Source of the DNA: Streptococcus sp. oral taxon 061
GTDB lineage: Bacteria; Bacillota; Bacilli; Lactobacillales; Streptococcaceae
Direction of reading: 5' to 3'
Length of the DNA: 64,000 nucleotides
NCBI RefSeq assembly: GCF_013394695.1
Contig: NZ_CP058258.1
Span: 1,650,001-1,714,000 of the forward strand
The stretch's first letter is position 1. The number at the start of each line of letters is the position of its first letter. Below the pieces are notes generated by a model that was not told where the DNA came from, made no database searches, and saw only the letters and a list, made by a program, of their open reading frames with translations. Below are positions 1 through 8,484 of the stretch, one piece after another. A program made the translations under genes and the position numbers.

Positions 1-53
1 TTGAATGTTTGATATTTCATTGGGAAGTGTTTTGGGGCTTTTTAGGATATAAA
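1..53. other. Window edge, no assignable gene
   Basis: These bases lie downstream of pbp2a. Short open stretches exist on both strands, but none can be assigned to a family. In pneumococcus I would expect rpmG-secE-nusG beyond pbp2a, but the terminator at 54-81 and the lack of an L33 start here mean this cannot be confirmed. Confidence 0.3.
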
Positions 54-81
54 AAAGGCAAGAGTTTTGCTCTTGTCTTTT
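54..81 (-). terminator. Rho-independent terminator after pbp2a
   Basis: The minus strand reads ACAAGAG-caaaa-CTCTTG followed by CCTTTTTT, a GC-containing stem with a T-run. It begins a few bases after the pbp2a stop codon and should end that transcript. Confidence 0.75.
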
Positions 82-87
82 AAAAAT

Positions 88-2313
88 TTATTGGAACAAA
101 TCTACAATTGTATCCCAGACAGTTTTTGCCTTTTCTTTAATTTTTGCATCTGAAATAGCTTTTTCTGCTTCATCAATAAGATTCTGGGCTCGATCTCGGA
201 TATCAGTTATAGAATCACTTGATTGCACACCACCATTGTCGGTTGCTTGATTTTGAGAATTTCTAGGAGCTATACCGTTTAGTTCATAAGCATTCTCAAC
301 AGTAAAGGTACTTCCTGGCGTATAAGGAAGAATTGTTTCTGCCATACTTCTAAAAATATGAGCGGCGCCATTTGATGTCGAACCTGCTAGATAATGGTTT
401 TCATCGGTAGTTGGGAAACCAAGCCAGTGACTAATGACTACATCAGGTGTATACCCAACAACCCATTGGTCACTCGTATATTCTGGGTTAAAAGCAGTCT
501 CTGTCGTTCCAGTTTTTCCGGCCATAACATAACCATCAGGCGAAGAACTTATTCCTGTACCATTTGTGAAGGTTCCTAACATCATGCTAGTCATTTTATC
601 AGCTACAGACTTGTCTATCACACGTTTTTGAGAATTCTTATGTGTAGCAATGACTTGACCACTTGCATTTTCAATACGTGTAATAAAATGCGCTTCAGGC
701 ATCAAACCTTCATTTGCAAATGCTGCATAAGCTTGTGCCATTTGTAGTGGACTAGTTTCCACACCACCACCCAGGGCAACACCCAACACACGATCCACAT
801 TCGTTAAATCAAGTCCAAATCTTTCACCTGATTCAAAAGCCTTGTCGATGCCAAGTTGTTTAACTGTTGCTACGGCAGGGAGGTTTAGGGACTCAGCTAA
901 AGCTTGGTACATTGGAACTTCAGGAGATGTTTTGATTCCTGCGTAGTTATCGACCTTGTAATCACCATACTCCATAGTATGATTATCCAACTCTTTATTT
1001 AGAGCCCAACCAGCTTCGACTGCTGGGGTATAGACAACTAAGGGCTTAATAGTTGAACCTGGACTTCTTTTTGATTGAGTTGCGTAGTTGAAATTTCGGA
1101 AGCCCGCTTTATCATCTCCTGCTACACGACCAACAACTCCTCGAACTCCTCCTGTTTTTGGTTCTAGAGCAACACTGCCAGACTCAGCATGAGTTCCATC
1201 TTCTGCGGTTGGAAAGAGAGCTGTGTTTTCATAAATGACTTGCATATTAGCCTGGTAATTCTGATCTAATTCCGTATATATACGATAGCCGTTGTTCACA
1301 ATTTCTTCTTCAGTTAAATTATACTTTTCAATTGCTTCATTAACAACAGCATCAAAATAGGATGGATATCGGTAGTCTGAAACTTTACCTTTATAAGCAT
1401 CCTGCAGTTGAGATGCCATATCAACACCCGAAGCTTCCGCTTCTTTGTCCTTATCAATATAGCCAGCAGCGACCATGTTTTGTAAGACGGTGTCTCTACG
1501 GTTAGTAGAATCTTCAATAGAATTCAAAGGGTTGTATAATTCCGGTCCTTTCAGCATTCCTGCTAAAGTCGCAGCTTCATCAAGCGTCAGTTGAGAAGCT
1601 GAAACCCCAAAGTATTTTTTACTTGCATCTTCAACACCCCAAACCCCATTTCCGAAATAGGCATTGTTCAAGTACATGGTTAGGATTTCCTTCTTGCTAT
1701 ATTTTTTGGTTAATTCTAGAGCTAAGAAGAATTCTTTGGCTTTTCTTTGAACAGTCTGATCTTGAGAAAGATAGGCATTCTTTGCCAACTGCTGAGTAAT
1801 CGTAGAACCACCACCCGAGCGACCTGCTGTAAGAATGGCCAGGAAAAAGCGTCCATAGTTAATTCCACTATTTTTATAGAAACTTCTATCTTCTGTCGCA
1901 ATAACAGCATTCTGCAAATCTTCACTAATATCCGAAAGTTCGACATAGGTGCCTTTTTGACCTGACAGGGCGCCTGCTTCTTTTTCTTCTCTGTCAAAAA
2001 TCAGAGTACGTGTTTTTAAAGCATTTTGTAAGTCTGTAACATTCGTCGATTTTGCTAGCGCAAATAGATAGACCCCAACAAAAAGGCTGGCACTTAGTCC
2101 TATAATCAGAAAGATTTTTGTCAAATGATAACGGCGCCAGAATTTTCGAATAGGACCAACTGCCCCAGATTTCTTTCGCCCTGCTCTTGAACGTCGTAAG
2201 TTGCTCGACACATTTTCTTCTTGTTCGACTTCATTCATTTCTGTTTCTTCAATTTCGGATTCTTCCTTTTTAAATAAAGAAAGAAATTTTTCAAATAAGG
2301 TATCTAATTTCAT
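88..2313 (-). CDS. pbp2a: Class A penicillin-binding protein 2a (transglycosylase/transpeptidase)
   Basis: Bifunctional peptidoglycan synthase that polymerises lipid II and cross-links stem peptides at the outer face of the membrane. Seen: a charged cytoplasmic N-terminus (1-66), one membrane segment (about 67-87), a GT51 domain with ATEDRSF (catalytic Glu141) and GGSTITQQLAKN (168-179), and a transpeptidase domain with STIK (Ser420-Lys423), SLN (475-477) and KTGT (600-603). The tail after about 670 is low-complexity and then helical. The length (741 aa) and sequence match pneumococcal PBP2a, so the assignment is firm. The start ATG has no Shine-Dalgarno; a promoter sits directly against it (see 2320-2348). 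Confidence 0.97.
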   Translation of the reverse strand: MKLDTLFEKFLSLFKKEESEIEETEMNEVEQEENVSSNLRRSRAGRKKSGAVGPIRKFWRRYHLTKIFLIIGLSASLFVGVYLFALAKSTNVTDLQNALKTRTLIFDREEKEAGALSGQKGTYVELSDISEDLQNAVIATEDRSFYKNSGINYGRFFLAILTAGRSGGGSTITQQLAKNAYLSQDQTVQRKAKEFFLALELTKKYSKKEILTMYLNNAYFGNGVWGVEDASKKYFGVSASQLTLDEAATLAGMLKGPELYNPLNSIEDSTNRRDTVLQNMVAAGYIDKDKEAEASGVDMASQLQDAYKGKVSDYRYPSYFDAVVNEAIEKYNLTEEEIVNNGYRIYTELDQNYQANMQVIYENTALFPTAEDGTHAESGSVALEPKTGGVRGVVGRVAGDDKAGFRNFNYATQSKRSPGSTIKPLVVYTPAVEAGWALNKELDNHTMEYGDYKVDNYAGIKTSPEVPMYQALAESLNLPAVATVKQLGIDKAFESGERFGLDLTNVDRVLGVALGGGVETSPLQMAQAYAAFANEGLMPEAHFITRIENASGQVIATHKNSQKRVIDKSVADKMTSMMLGTFTNGTGISSSPDGYVMAGKTGTTETAFNPEYTSDQWVVGYTPDVVISHWLGFPTTDENHYLAGSTSNGAAHIFRSMAETILPYTPGSTFTVENAYELNGIAPRNSQNQATDNGGVQSSDSITDIRDRAQNLIDEAEKAISDAKIKEKAKTVWDTIVDLFQ

Positions 2314-2319
2314 GCGTAT

Positions 2320-2348
2320 ATTTTATCATCTTCCCCATAGGAAGACAA
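2320..2348 (-). promoter_or_regulatory. pbp2a promoter, apparently giving a leaderless mRNA
   Basis: The minus strand has TTGTCT, 17 nt, then TAAAAT preceded by TGA (extended -10). The A of the pbp2a ATG is 7 nt past the -10, where transcription should begin, and there is no ribosome-binding site. The message is therefore predicted to be leaderless. Confidence 0.6.
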
Positions 2349-2366
2349 GAATTTTGCTAGTTCCCC

Positions 2367-2395
2367 TGTCCAAATAAACTGATTTTTGTTACAAT
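2367..2395 (+). promoter_or_regulatory. rlu promoter, apparently giving a leaderless mRNA
   Basis: Extended -10 TGTTACAAT (TACAAT at 2390-2395) with a weak -35 (TGTCCA) 17 nt upstream. The ATG at 2402 lies at the predicted +1 and has no Shine-Dalgarno. It is divergent from the pbp2a promoter across about 20 bp. Confidence 0.55.
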
Positions 2396-2401
2396 ATCAG
2401 T

Positions 2402-3280
2402 ATGAAATTTACCTTTACTATCCCTGAGTCTCTACCTGAAATGACAGTTAAACTTTTTCTGGAGGAACAGCTGTTAATCCCTCGAAAAATAAGGCACTTT
2501 TTGAGAACCAAGAAACACATCCTCATTAATCAAGAAGAGGTGCATTGGCATCAAACGATCAAGTCTGGGGATGAATGTCAATTGATTTTCGATGAGGAAG
2601 ATTATCCTACAAAAGAAATTGCTTTGGGCAACCCCAAACTTGTAAATGAAATCTATCAAGACCAACATTTAATTATCGTAAATAAACCCGAGGGCATGAA
2701 AACACATGGGAATCAGCCCGATGAGATTGCTCTTCTTAATCATGTCAGCGCCTATGTTGGTCAAACTTGCTATGTTGTCCATAGACTAGATATGGAAACA
2801 AGTGGTCTCGTATTGTTTGCTAAGAATCCATTCATTCTTCCTATCCTTAATCGCTTATTAGAAAAGAAAGAGATTTCCCGAGAATACTGGGCTCTAGTTG
2901 ACGGAAAAATAGAGGCTAAAGAGCTTGTCTTCCGAGATAAAATTGGTCGCAATCGTCACGACCGTAGGAAACGGGTAGTGGATCAAAAAAATGGCCAATA
3001 CGCTGAAACCCAAGTAACTCGTTTGAAACAATTTGCAACGAACAAAACTAGTCTTATTCGTTGCAAATTAAAAACGGGACGAACCCATCAGATCCGAGTT
3101 CACCTATCTCACCACGGACATCCAATTCTTGGAGACCCTCTCTACAACTCACATTCAAAAGTTAGCAGACTGATGCTGCACGCATTTAAACTATCCTTTA
3201 TCCACCCTCTAACTTTAAACAAATTAAGCTTTACTGCACTTTCAGATACATTTGAAAGAGAATTAAAACAAAATGGATGA
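2402..3280 (+). CDS. RluD-family 23S rRNA pseudouridine synthase
   Basis: Isomerises uridine to pseudouridine in rRNA. Seen: an N-terminal S4-like RNA-binding region (about 12-70), then the RluA/RluD catalytic domain with the HRLDMETSG motif carrying the catalytic Asp (near residue 129), and the GRTHQIRVHL motif near 220. The length of 292 aa is normal for the family. Several paralogues occur in streptococci, so the exact target (RluD, RluC or other) cannot be set from sequence alone. It is the only plus-strand gene in this part of the window and is transcribed away from pbp2a. Confidence 0.93.
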   Translation: MKFTFTIPESLPEMTVKLFLEEQLLIPRKIRHFLRTKKHILINQEEVHWHQTIKSGDECQLIFDEEDYPTKEIALGNPKLVNEIYQDQHLIIVNKPEGMKTHGNQPDEIALLNHVSAYVGQTCYVVHRLDMETSGLVLFAKNPFILPILNRLLEKKEISREYWALVDGKIEAKELVFRDKIGRNRHDRRKRVVDQKNGQYAETQVTRLKQFATNKTSLIRCKLKTGRTHQIRVHLSHHGHPILGDPLYNSHSKVSRLMLHAFKLSFIHPLTLNKLSFTALSDTFERELKQNG

Positions 3281-3301
3281 TAAAATCATCCATTTTTCTT
3301 C
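3270..3301 (+). terminator. Terminator of the pseudouridine synthase gene
   Basis: AAAATGGATGAT-aaa-ATCATCCATTTT, a 12-bp perfect stem followed by more T. It overlaps the stop codon. Confidence 0.8.
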
Positions 3302-3310
3302 ACTAATACT

Positions 3311-3341
3311 AAAAAAGCAAGACCAATAGGTCTTGCTTTTT
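3311..3341. terminator. Bidirectional terminator between rlu and gap
   Basis: AAAAAGCAAGACC-aata-GGTCTTGCTTTTT has A- and T-runs on both sides, so it can stop gap transcription (minus) and back up the rlu terminator (plus). Confidence 0.88.
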
Positions 3342-3352
3342 CGACTCAGAAA

Positions 3353-4363
3353 TTATTTAGCAATTTTTGCGAAGTATTCAAGAGTACGAACAAGTTGTGC
3401 AGTATAAGACATTTCGTTGTCATACCATGAAACAACTTTAACCAATTGTTTACCGTCAACGTCAAGAACTTTAGTTTGAGTTGCGTCAAACAATGATCCG
3501 TAAGACATACCTACAACGTCTGAAGAAACGATTGGATCTTCAGTGTAACCGTATGATTCGTTAGCTACTGCTTTCATAGCTGCATTTACTTCATCAACAG
3601 TAACGTTCTTTTCGAGAACAACTACCAATTCAGTAACTGATCCAGTTGGAGTAGGAACGCGTTGTGCAGCTCCGTCCAATTTACCGTTCAATTCAGGAAT
3701 AACCAAACCGATTGCTTTAGCAGCACCAGTTGAGTTAGGAACGATGTTTGCAGCACCAGCACGAGCACGACGAAGGTCACCTTTACGGTGTGGACCGTCA
3801 AGGATCATTTGGTCACCAGTGTAAGCGTGGATAGTAGTCATCAATCCTTCAACAACACCGAAGTTATCTTGAAGAGCTTTAGCCATTGGAGCCAAGCAGT
3901 TTGTAGTACATGAAGCACCTGAGATAACTGTTTCAGTACCATCAAGAATATCGTGGTTAGTGTTAAATACGACTGTTTTAACATCTGATCCACCAGGAGC
4001 AGTGATAACAACTTTCTTAGCACCACCAGCATGCAAGTGTTTTTCAGCAGCTGCTTTAGTAGCAAAGAAACCAGTTGCTTCAAGAACGATTTCTACACCG
4101 TCGTTAGCCCAGTCGATTTGTTCTGGATCGCGTTCAGCAGAAACTTTAACGAATTTACCGTTAACTTCGAATCCACCTTCTTTAACTTCCACAGTACCGT
4201 CGAAACGACCTTGAGTTGTGTCATATTTCAACAAGTGTGCAAGCATAACTGGATCTGTAAGGTCGTTGATGCGAGTAACTTCAACACCTTCTACGTTTTG
4301 GATACGACGGAAAGCAAGACGACCGATACGACCGAAACCGTTAATACCAACTTTAACTACCAT
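3353..4363 (-). CDS. gap: Glyceraldehyde-3-phosphate dehydrogenase (NAD-dependent, phosphorylating)
   Basis: Glycolytic enzyme converting glyceraldehyde-3-phosphate, phosphate and NAD to 1,3-bisphosphoglycerate; cytosolic, and in streptococci also reported on the cell surface. Seen: Rossmann GFGRIGR (9-15), catalytic Cys152 in SGASCTTNC, and the NSTGAAKA and WYDNEMSY motifs. I placed the start at the MVVKVGING Met (336 aa) because AAGGAGG lies 9 nt upstream. A longer in-frame extension exists but lacks family support. It has its own promoter and terminators on both sides, so it is monocistronic. Confidence 0.98.
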   Translation of the reverse strand: MVVKVGINGFGRIGRLAFRRIQNVEGVEVTRINDLTDPVMLAHLLKYDTTQGRFDGTVEVKEGGFEVNGKFVKVSAERDPEQIDWANDGVEIVLEATGFFATKAAAEKHLHAGGAKKVVITAPGGSDVKTVVFNTNHDILDGTETVISGASCTTNCLAPMAKALQDNFGVVEGLMTTIHAYTGDQMILDGPHRKGDLRRARAGAANIVPNSTGAAKAIGLVIPELNGKLDGAAQRVPTPTGSVTELVVVLEKNVTVDEVNAAMKAVANESYGYTEDPIVSSDVVGMSYGSLFDATQTKVLDVDGKQLVKVVSWYDNEMSYTAQLVRTLEYFAKIAK

Positions 4364-4449
4364 TAGTGATTTCCTCCTTATGAAAATCATGAAAATTTTA
4401 TTGTGAAAAGAGTAACTTGAATCACTACAAATCACCTTTCAACAAACCT

Positions 4450-4478
4450 ATTATATAACTATTTTAGTTTTATTGCAA
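4450..4478 (-). promoter_or_regulatory. gap promoter
   Basis: TTGCAA, 17 nt, TATAAT on the minus strand, about 85 nt before the start codon. It is a near-consensus promoter, as expected for a very highly expressed glycolytic gene. Confidence 0.8.
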
Positions 4479-4528
4479 GTGCGGGCGTTGATTTTCACTT
4501 TAGTTTTATACTTTTCAATTCCTCTTAT

Positions 4529-4550
4529 TTTACTAAGACACCTTAGTAAA
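4529..4550. repeat. 9-bp inverted repeat upstream of the gap promoter
   Basis: TTTACTAAG-acac-CTTAGTAAA lies between the adhE terminator and the gap -35 box, about 50 bp upstream of the latter. It has no T-run of terminator type. It may be a regulator operator; the regulator is unknown. Confidence 0.5.
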
Positions 4551-4606
4551 AGCCTTCACTCTATCCACATCATGATTCCTTATAAAATTTTGGTTCCATG
4601 AAAAAT

Positions 4607-4636
4607 CAAAAAAGAGACAGGATAACTCCTGCCTCT
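4607..4636 (-). terminator. adhE terminator
   Basis: The minus strand reads AGAGGCAGGA-gtta-TCCTGTCTCT then TTTTTT, a 10-bp stem with one G-T pair, 14 nt after the adhE stop codon. Confidence 0.88.
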
Positions 4637-4650
4637 AGGCTGATAATCTA

Positions 4651-7302
4651 TTATTTTCGACGTCCTGGACGTTCTGCATAACCATAGTAAGCATCTGCCA
4701 TGATTTCTTCCATGTCAGCTACCATTGGCAAGCGTGGGTTCGCAGGTGAACATTGGTCTTCATATGCGAGCAAGGCAATTTCATGCAAGCTGTCTTTCCA
4801 AGCTTTTTCATCAATTCCTTGATCCTTGAAGTTCATCTTGATACCTACTGCAACACCAAGGTCGTAAACAGCTTTAGCGTATGCTTCAACTGCTTCTTCT
4901 GGAGTTGAGTGAGGCAAGCCAAGCATTTTCGCGATATCTTGGAATTTCTCATCAGCTTTCCAGTAGTTGTATTTAGGCCATGTAGTAGTCTTAGATGGAC
5001 GAGTTCCATTGTAACGGATTACGTATGGAAGCAAGATTGCATTTGTACGTCCGTGAACAGTGTGGTGAACCGCGCCAATCTTATGGGCCATTGAGTGACT
5101 CATCCCAAGGAAGGCATTGGCGAAGGCCATACCAGCCATTGTAGAAGCATTATGCATTTTTTCGCGAGCTTCTGGATCAGCTGTCTTAACTGATTTTTCT
5201 AACCATTCGAAGACAAGCTTGATTGTTTGAAGAGCGATACCATCTGTATAATCATTAGCAAAGTTTGAAGTGTAAGCTTCGGTAGCGTGAGTCAACACGT
5301 CCATACCTGTATCGGCAGCGATGAAGTCAGGAACTGACTCAACCAAAGCAGGGTCAACAATCGCAATAGTTGGTGTCAATGAGTAGTCAGCCAATGGATA
5401 TTTACGGTTGTTTTTCTTATCAGAGATAACGGCAAATGGTGTTACTTCTGAACCTGTACCTGAAGTTGTTGGAATACCGATGTATTTCGCTTTCTTGCCA
5501 AGCGATGGGAAGCGGAAGGCACGTTTACGAATATCCATGAATTTTTGAACCAAGTCACGGAAGTCGATTTGTGGTTGTTCGTAGAAGAGCCACATTACTT
5601 TAGCCGCATCCATTGGAGAACCACCACCAAGTGCGATAATTGTGTCTGGTTCAAATTTTCGCATCACTTCAGTTCCACGTTCTACAGTTGTGATATCTGG
5701 ATCTGGTTCAACATCTGAGAAGACTTGGACAGTTACACGGTTGCTACGTTTGTTCAATTGGTCGATAATGCGTTGAACAAAACCAAGTTTTTCGATAGAT
5801 TTGTCTGTAACAATCATTACGCGTTCAATATCTTCACATGTTTGAAGGTATTGGATAGAATTGCGTTCGAAGTAAATTTTTGAAGGAACTTTAAACCATT
5901 GCATATTATTTCTACGTTTCCCTACTTTCTTGATGTTTAGAAGGTTAATTGCACTCACGTTATCACCGACTGAGTTGTGTCCATAAGAACCACATCCAAG
6001 TGTCAATGATGGAATGAAGGCATTGTATACGTCACCGATACCACCGAAAGTAGATGGAGAGTTCCAGATAATACGCATTGCTTTGATTTCTGTACCAAAA
6101 CGTTTAGCAAGTTCTTCGTCTTTTGTATGGATAGCTGCTGAGTGACCAAGTCCATTGAACTCAACCATTTGACGAGCTTTTTTAAGACCATCTTCAGTAT
6201 CTTCAGCTTTAAGAACTGCAATAACTGGTGATAATTTTTCACGAGTTAATGGTTCTTTTGGTCCTACTTCTGCACATTCTGCTGCCAAGATATTTGTTCC
6301 TTCTGGAACAGAGAATCCAGCTTGTTCAGCAATCCATGCAGCTGGCTTACCAACGATGTTTGCGTTTAGTTTAGCACCAGCACAGTTTTTGCTGTTAGCT
6401 TTCACACCGAAACAGAATTCTTCAAGAAGAGCTTTTTCTTTCTTGTTTACAAAGTAAGTGTGATATGACTTGAATTCTTCTACAAATTCATCATAAACTT
6501 CTTTATCAATGATAACTGCTTGTTCTGACGCACAGACCATACCATTATCAAATGATTTAGACATAACGATATCATGAGCAGCTTGACGGAGGTCAGCAGA
6601 TTTTTCTACATAAGCAGGAACATTCCCGGCACCTACCCCAAGTGCTGGCTTACCGCATGAGTAAGCAGCTTTAACCATGGCATTACCACCAGTTGCGAGG
6701 ATAGTCGCAACGCCTTCGTGGTTCATAAGTGCTCCAGTTGCTTCCATTGATGGTTCTGTAATCCATTGAACACAGTTTTCAGGAGCGCCAGCTGCGATTG
6801 CTGCATCACGAACGATTTGTGCTGCGTGAGCTGATGATTCTTGAGCTGATGGGTGGAAAGCGAAAACGATTGGATTACGCGTTTTCAAAGCAATCAATGA
6901 TTTGAAAATAGCTGTTGAAGTTGGGTTTGTTGTTGGAGTGACACCGCAGATTACACCTACAGGTTCTGCAATTTTAGTCAGACCTGTAATTGGGTCCTCT
7001 TCAATAACTCCAACTGTTTTAACGCCACGCATATTGTTTACTACGTGTTCACAGGCAAAAAGGTTTTTTGTTGCCTTGTCTTCGAATACACCACGCCCAG
7101 TTTCTTCAACTGCATGTTGTGCAAGAATTCCGTGTGCATCAAGAGCAGCAACAGATGCTTTTGCTACGATGTAGTCAACTTGCTCTTGGTTCAACTTGCG
7201 CATTTCGTCAAGTGCAACCAAAGCTTTTTGTACTAATCCATCTACATGCTTTTCAGCAGCGAGTTGTTTTTGCTCAGGTGTCAAAGTTTTTTTATCAGCC
7301 AT
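4651..7302 (-). CDS. adhE: Bifunctional acetaldehyde-CoA/alcohol dehydrogenase
   Basis: Converts acetyl-CoA to acetaldehyde and then ethanol, regenerating two NAD during mixed-acid fermentation; the protein forms cytosolic filaments (spirosomes) in known homologues. Seen: an N-terminal aldehyde dehydrogenase half (about 1-440) with catalytic Cys257 in NGMVCASE, and a C-terminal iron-dependent alcohol dehydrogenase half with GGGSPMDAAK, the Fe-binding region GMSHSMAHKIGA and VHGRTNA. The length of 883 aa is normal. The start is the Met of MADKK, with GGAGG 5 nt upstream; an in-frame ATG four codons earlier is too near the Shine-Dalgarno. Two Rex-like operators sit at its promoter. Confidence 0.97.
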   Translation of the reverse strand: MADKKTLTPEQKQLAAEKHVDGLVQKALVALDEMRKLNQEQVDYIVAKASVAALDAHGILAQHAVEETGRGVFEDKATKNLFACEHVVNNMRGVKTVGVIEEDPITGLTKIAEPVGVICGVTPTTNPTSTAIFKSLIALKTRNPIVFAFHPSAQESSAHAAQIVRDAAIAAGAPENCVQWITEPSMEATGALMNHEGVATILATGGNAMVKAAYSCGKPALGVGAGNVPAYVEKSADLRQAAHDIVMSKSFDNGMVCASEQAVIIDKEVYDEFVEEFKSYHTYFVNKKEKALLEEFCFGVKANSKNCAGAKLNANIVGKPAAWIAEQAGFSVPEGTNILAAECAEVGPKEPLTREKLSPVIAVLKAEDTEDGLKKARQMVEFNGLGHSAAIHTKDEELAKRFGTEIKAMRIIWNSPSTFGGIGDVYNAFIPSLTLGCGSYGHNSVGDNVSAINLLNIKKVGKRRNNMQWFKVPSKIYFERNSIQYLQTCEDIERVMIVTDKSIEKLGFVQRIIDQLNKRSNRVTVQVFSDVEPDPDITTVERGTEVMRKFEPDTIIALGGGSPMDAAKVMWLFYEQPQIDFRDLVQKFMDIRKRAFRFPSLGKKAKYIGIPTTSGTGSEVTPFAVISDKKNNRKYPLADYSLTPTIAIVDPALVESVPDFIAADTGMDVLTHATEAYTSNFANDYTDGIALQTIKLVFEWLEKSVKTADPEAREKMHNASTMAGMAFANAFLGMSHSMAHKIGAVHHTVHGRTNAILLPYVIRYNGTRPSKTTTWPKYNYWKADEKFQDIAKMLGLPHSTPEEAVEAYAKAVYDLGVAVGIKMNFKDQGIDEKAWKDSLHEIALLAYEDQCSPANPRLPMVADMEEIMADAYYGYAERPGRRK

Positions 7303-7334
7303 ATTTTCCTCCATAGCCTTAAAGGTTTAAACCT

Positions 7335-7352
7335 TTGTTAAATTTTTCACAA
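7335..7352. promoter_or_regulatory. Rex-like operator at the adhE promoter
   Basis: TTGTTAAATTTTTCACAA matches the Rex consensus TTGTGA-N6-TCACAA with one mismatch. It lies just downstream of the adhE -10, around +1, a position suited to repression when the NADH/NAD ratio is low. Rex control of adhE is established in other Firmicutes; here it is inferred. Confidence 0.7.
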
Positions 7353-7356
7353 GTAT

Positions 7357-7385
7357 ATTATAACTCTTTTTTTTTACTTTGTAAA
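7357..7385 (-). promoter_or_regulatory. adhE promoter
   Basis: TTTACA, 17 nt, TATAAT on the minus strand, with the -10 ending 55 nt from the start codon. Confidence 0.75.
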
Positions 7386-7422
7386 CAGTTTCATAGATAT
7401 TTCACAAAGAATTTTCATATTT

Positions 7423-7440
7423 TTGTGATTTTTTTCTCAA
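7423..7440. promoter_or_regulatory. Second, upstream Rex-like operator
   Basis: TTGTGATTTTTTTCTCAA matches TTGTGA-N6-TCACAA with one mismatch, upstream of the adhE -35. Further half sites (TTTGTGAAAA, TTTCACAAAC) occur around 7472-7509, so several Rex dimers may bind the region. Confidence 0.55.
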
Positions 7441-7565
7441 ATTCGCGTTATAATGCATTCTTTCCCCGAGGTTTGTGAAAATCTTATTATATTTTTTTTT
7501 TTCACAAACTTGTTTTTAGTTTATTTTTCCACTCTTAAATCAAGGAAGCGTTTTCTTTATTTCTT

Positions 7566-7592
7566 GAGAAAAGACCTCCTTGTTAGGAGGTT
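7566..7592 (-). terminator. Terminator after the MORN gene
   Basis: The minus strand reads ACCTCCT-aaca-AGGAGGT then CTTTTC, overlapping the stop codon of the MORN-repeat gene. Confidence 0.7.
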
Positions 7593-8004
7593 ATTGTGCC
7601 TGTTGGAAGAGTCCTTGTTTAAAGTCGCCTTCATAGACAACTTCTTGCTCGGTAGTTAGTTTCCCTTTTCCTTCAGCTTGGCCATTCACAAAATCACCTT
7701 CATAAACCCATCCATTCTTAGCTTGGTAGGTTCCTTTCCCATTAAATGCGCCATTTTTAAACTGTCCGGTGTAGGTATCTCCATTAGAGAAGGTCATTGT
7801 TCCTTGGCCGTTCATCTTCCCACGAACAATACTTCCGTCATATACTAGTGAATCGCCATCCAATTTTAAAACTCCTTGCTTAGGCATATTCCCCACAAAT
7901 ACAAATATAGCACAAAGAGCTATGACTACTATCGTTGCAATTTCCAAACGAGGACGCGTTATATAGACACTGTATTTATCATAGAATTTCTTTAAATTAT
8001 CCAT
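7591..8004 (-). CDS. Membrane-anchored MORN-repeat protein
   Basis: Function unknown. Seen: a basic N-terminus, one membrane segment (about 24-42), then about four MORN-type repeats of the form YxGxFxNGxxxGKGxx across residues 57-130 (for example GDTYTGQFKNGAFNGKGTY). MORN repeats make flat beta surfaces used for lipid or protein contact in other proteins. The start is the Met of MDNLKKFYDKYSV; it overlaps the end of the phosphatase gene by 8 nt with GAGG upstream, implying translational coupling. The predicted location is the membrane with the repeats outside or at the surface, but topology is not proven. Confidence 0.85.
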   Translation of the reverse strand: MDNLKKFYDKYSVYITRPRLEIATIVVIALCAIFVFVGNMPKQGVLKLDGDSLVYDGSIVRGKMNGQGTMTFSNGDTYTGQFKNGAFNGKGTYQAKNGWVYEGDFVNGQAEGKGKLTTEQEVVYEGDFKQGLFQQAQ

Positions 8005-8434
8005 TTTTTGCCTCATTTTCTAAACGTGTTAGCCAAGCTTGGCAACCAGTTAAAACTCGATCATAAGTTTCATCAAAATCACCTGTATACCATGGATCAG
8101 GAACATCCTCAGAAGCAAATGCCTCTAGCTTATGTAGTTGATCTTGAGGACACATCTGATGCAAATCAGCGAGATTAGACTCATCCATCCCAATGATATA
8201 GTCAAAATACTCAAAATCTTTTTTAGAAATTTGTTGGGAAGTTTTCGAAGTATCATAAGGAACGCCATGACTTCGAAAGATGCCTTGCGTCCCTTTGTGG
8301 ATTGGATTACCGTGTTCCCAAGAAGAAGTTGCTCTACTTTCAATCTCATAATCATCGGTTAAAGATTTCATAACAAATTCTGCCATAGGACTTCGGCAAA
8401 TATTACCAAGGCAAACAAAAACAACCTTTTTCAT
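7997..8434 (-). CDS. Low-molecular-weight protein-tyrosine phosphatase
   Basis: Hydrolyses phosphotyrosine on proteins through a cysteinyl-phosphate intermediate. Seen: the P-loop CLGNICRS at residues 8-15 (C-x5-R-S), directly after the first beta strand as is typical, and the acid loop DPWYTGDFDETY with the catalytic Asp. The length of 145 aa fits. The second of two adjacent ATGs is used as start because GAGGAG lies 5 nt from it. It is coupled to the MORN gene by an 8-nt overlap. Substrates are unknown; a role in surface polysaccharide control is possible but not shown. Confidence 0.93.
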   Translation of the reverse strand: MKKVVFVCLGNICRSPMAEFVMKSLTDDYEIESRATSSWEHGNPIHKGTQGIFRSHGVPYDTSKTSQQISKKDFEYFDYIIGMDESNLADLHQMCPQDQLHKLEAFASEDVPDPWYTGDFDETYDRVLTGCQAWLTRLENEAKNG

Positions 8435-8455
8435 CATTGCTCCTCATTATCATAG

Positions 8456-8484
8456 AAAAACGGGAATGAGATTCACCCCGTTTT
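8456..8484 (-). terminator. yajC terminator
   Basis: The minus strand reads AAAACGGG, a 12-nt loop, then CCCGTTTTT, overlapping the yajC stop codon. It separates yajC from the phosphatase gene. Confidence 0.72.
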
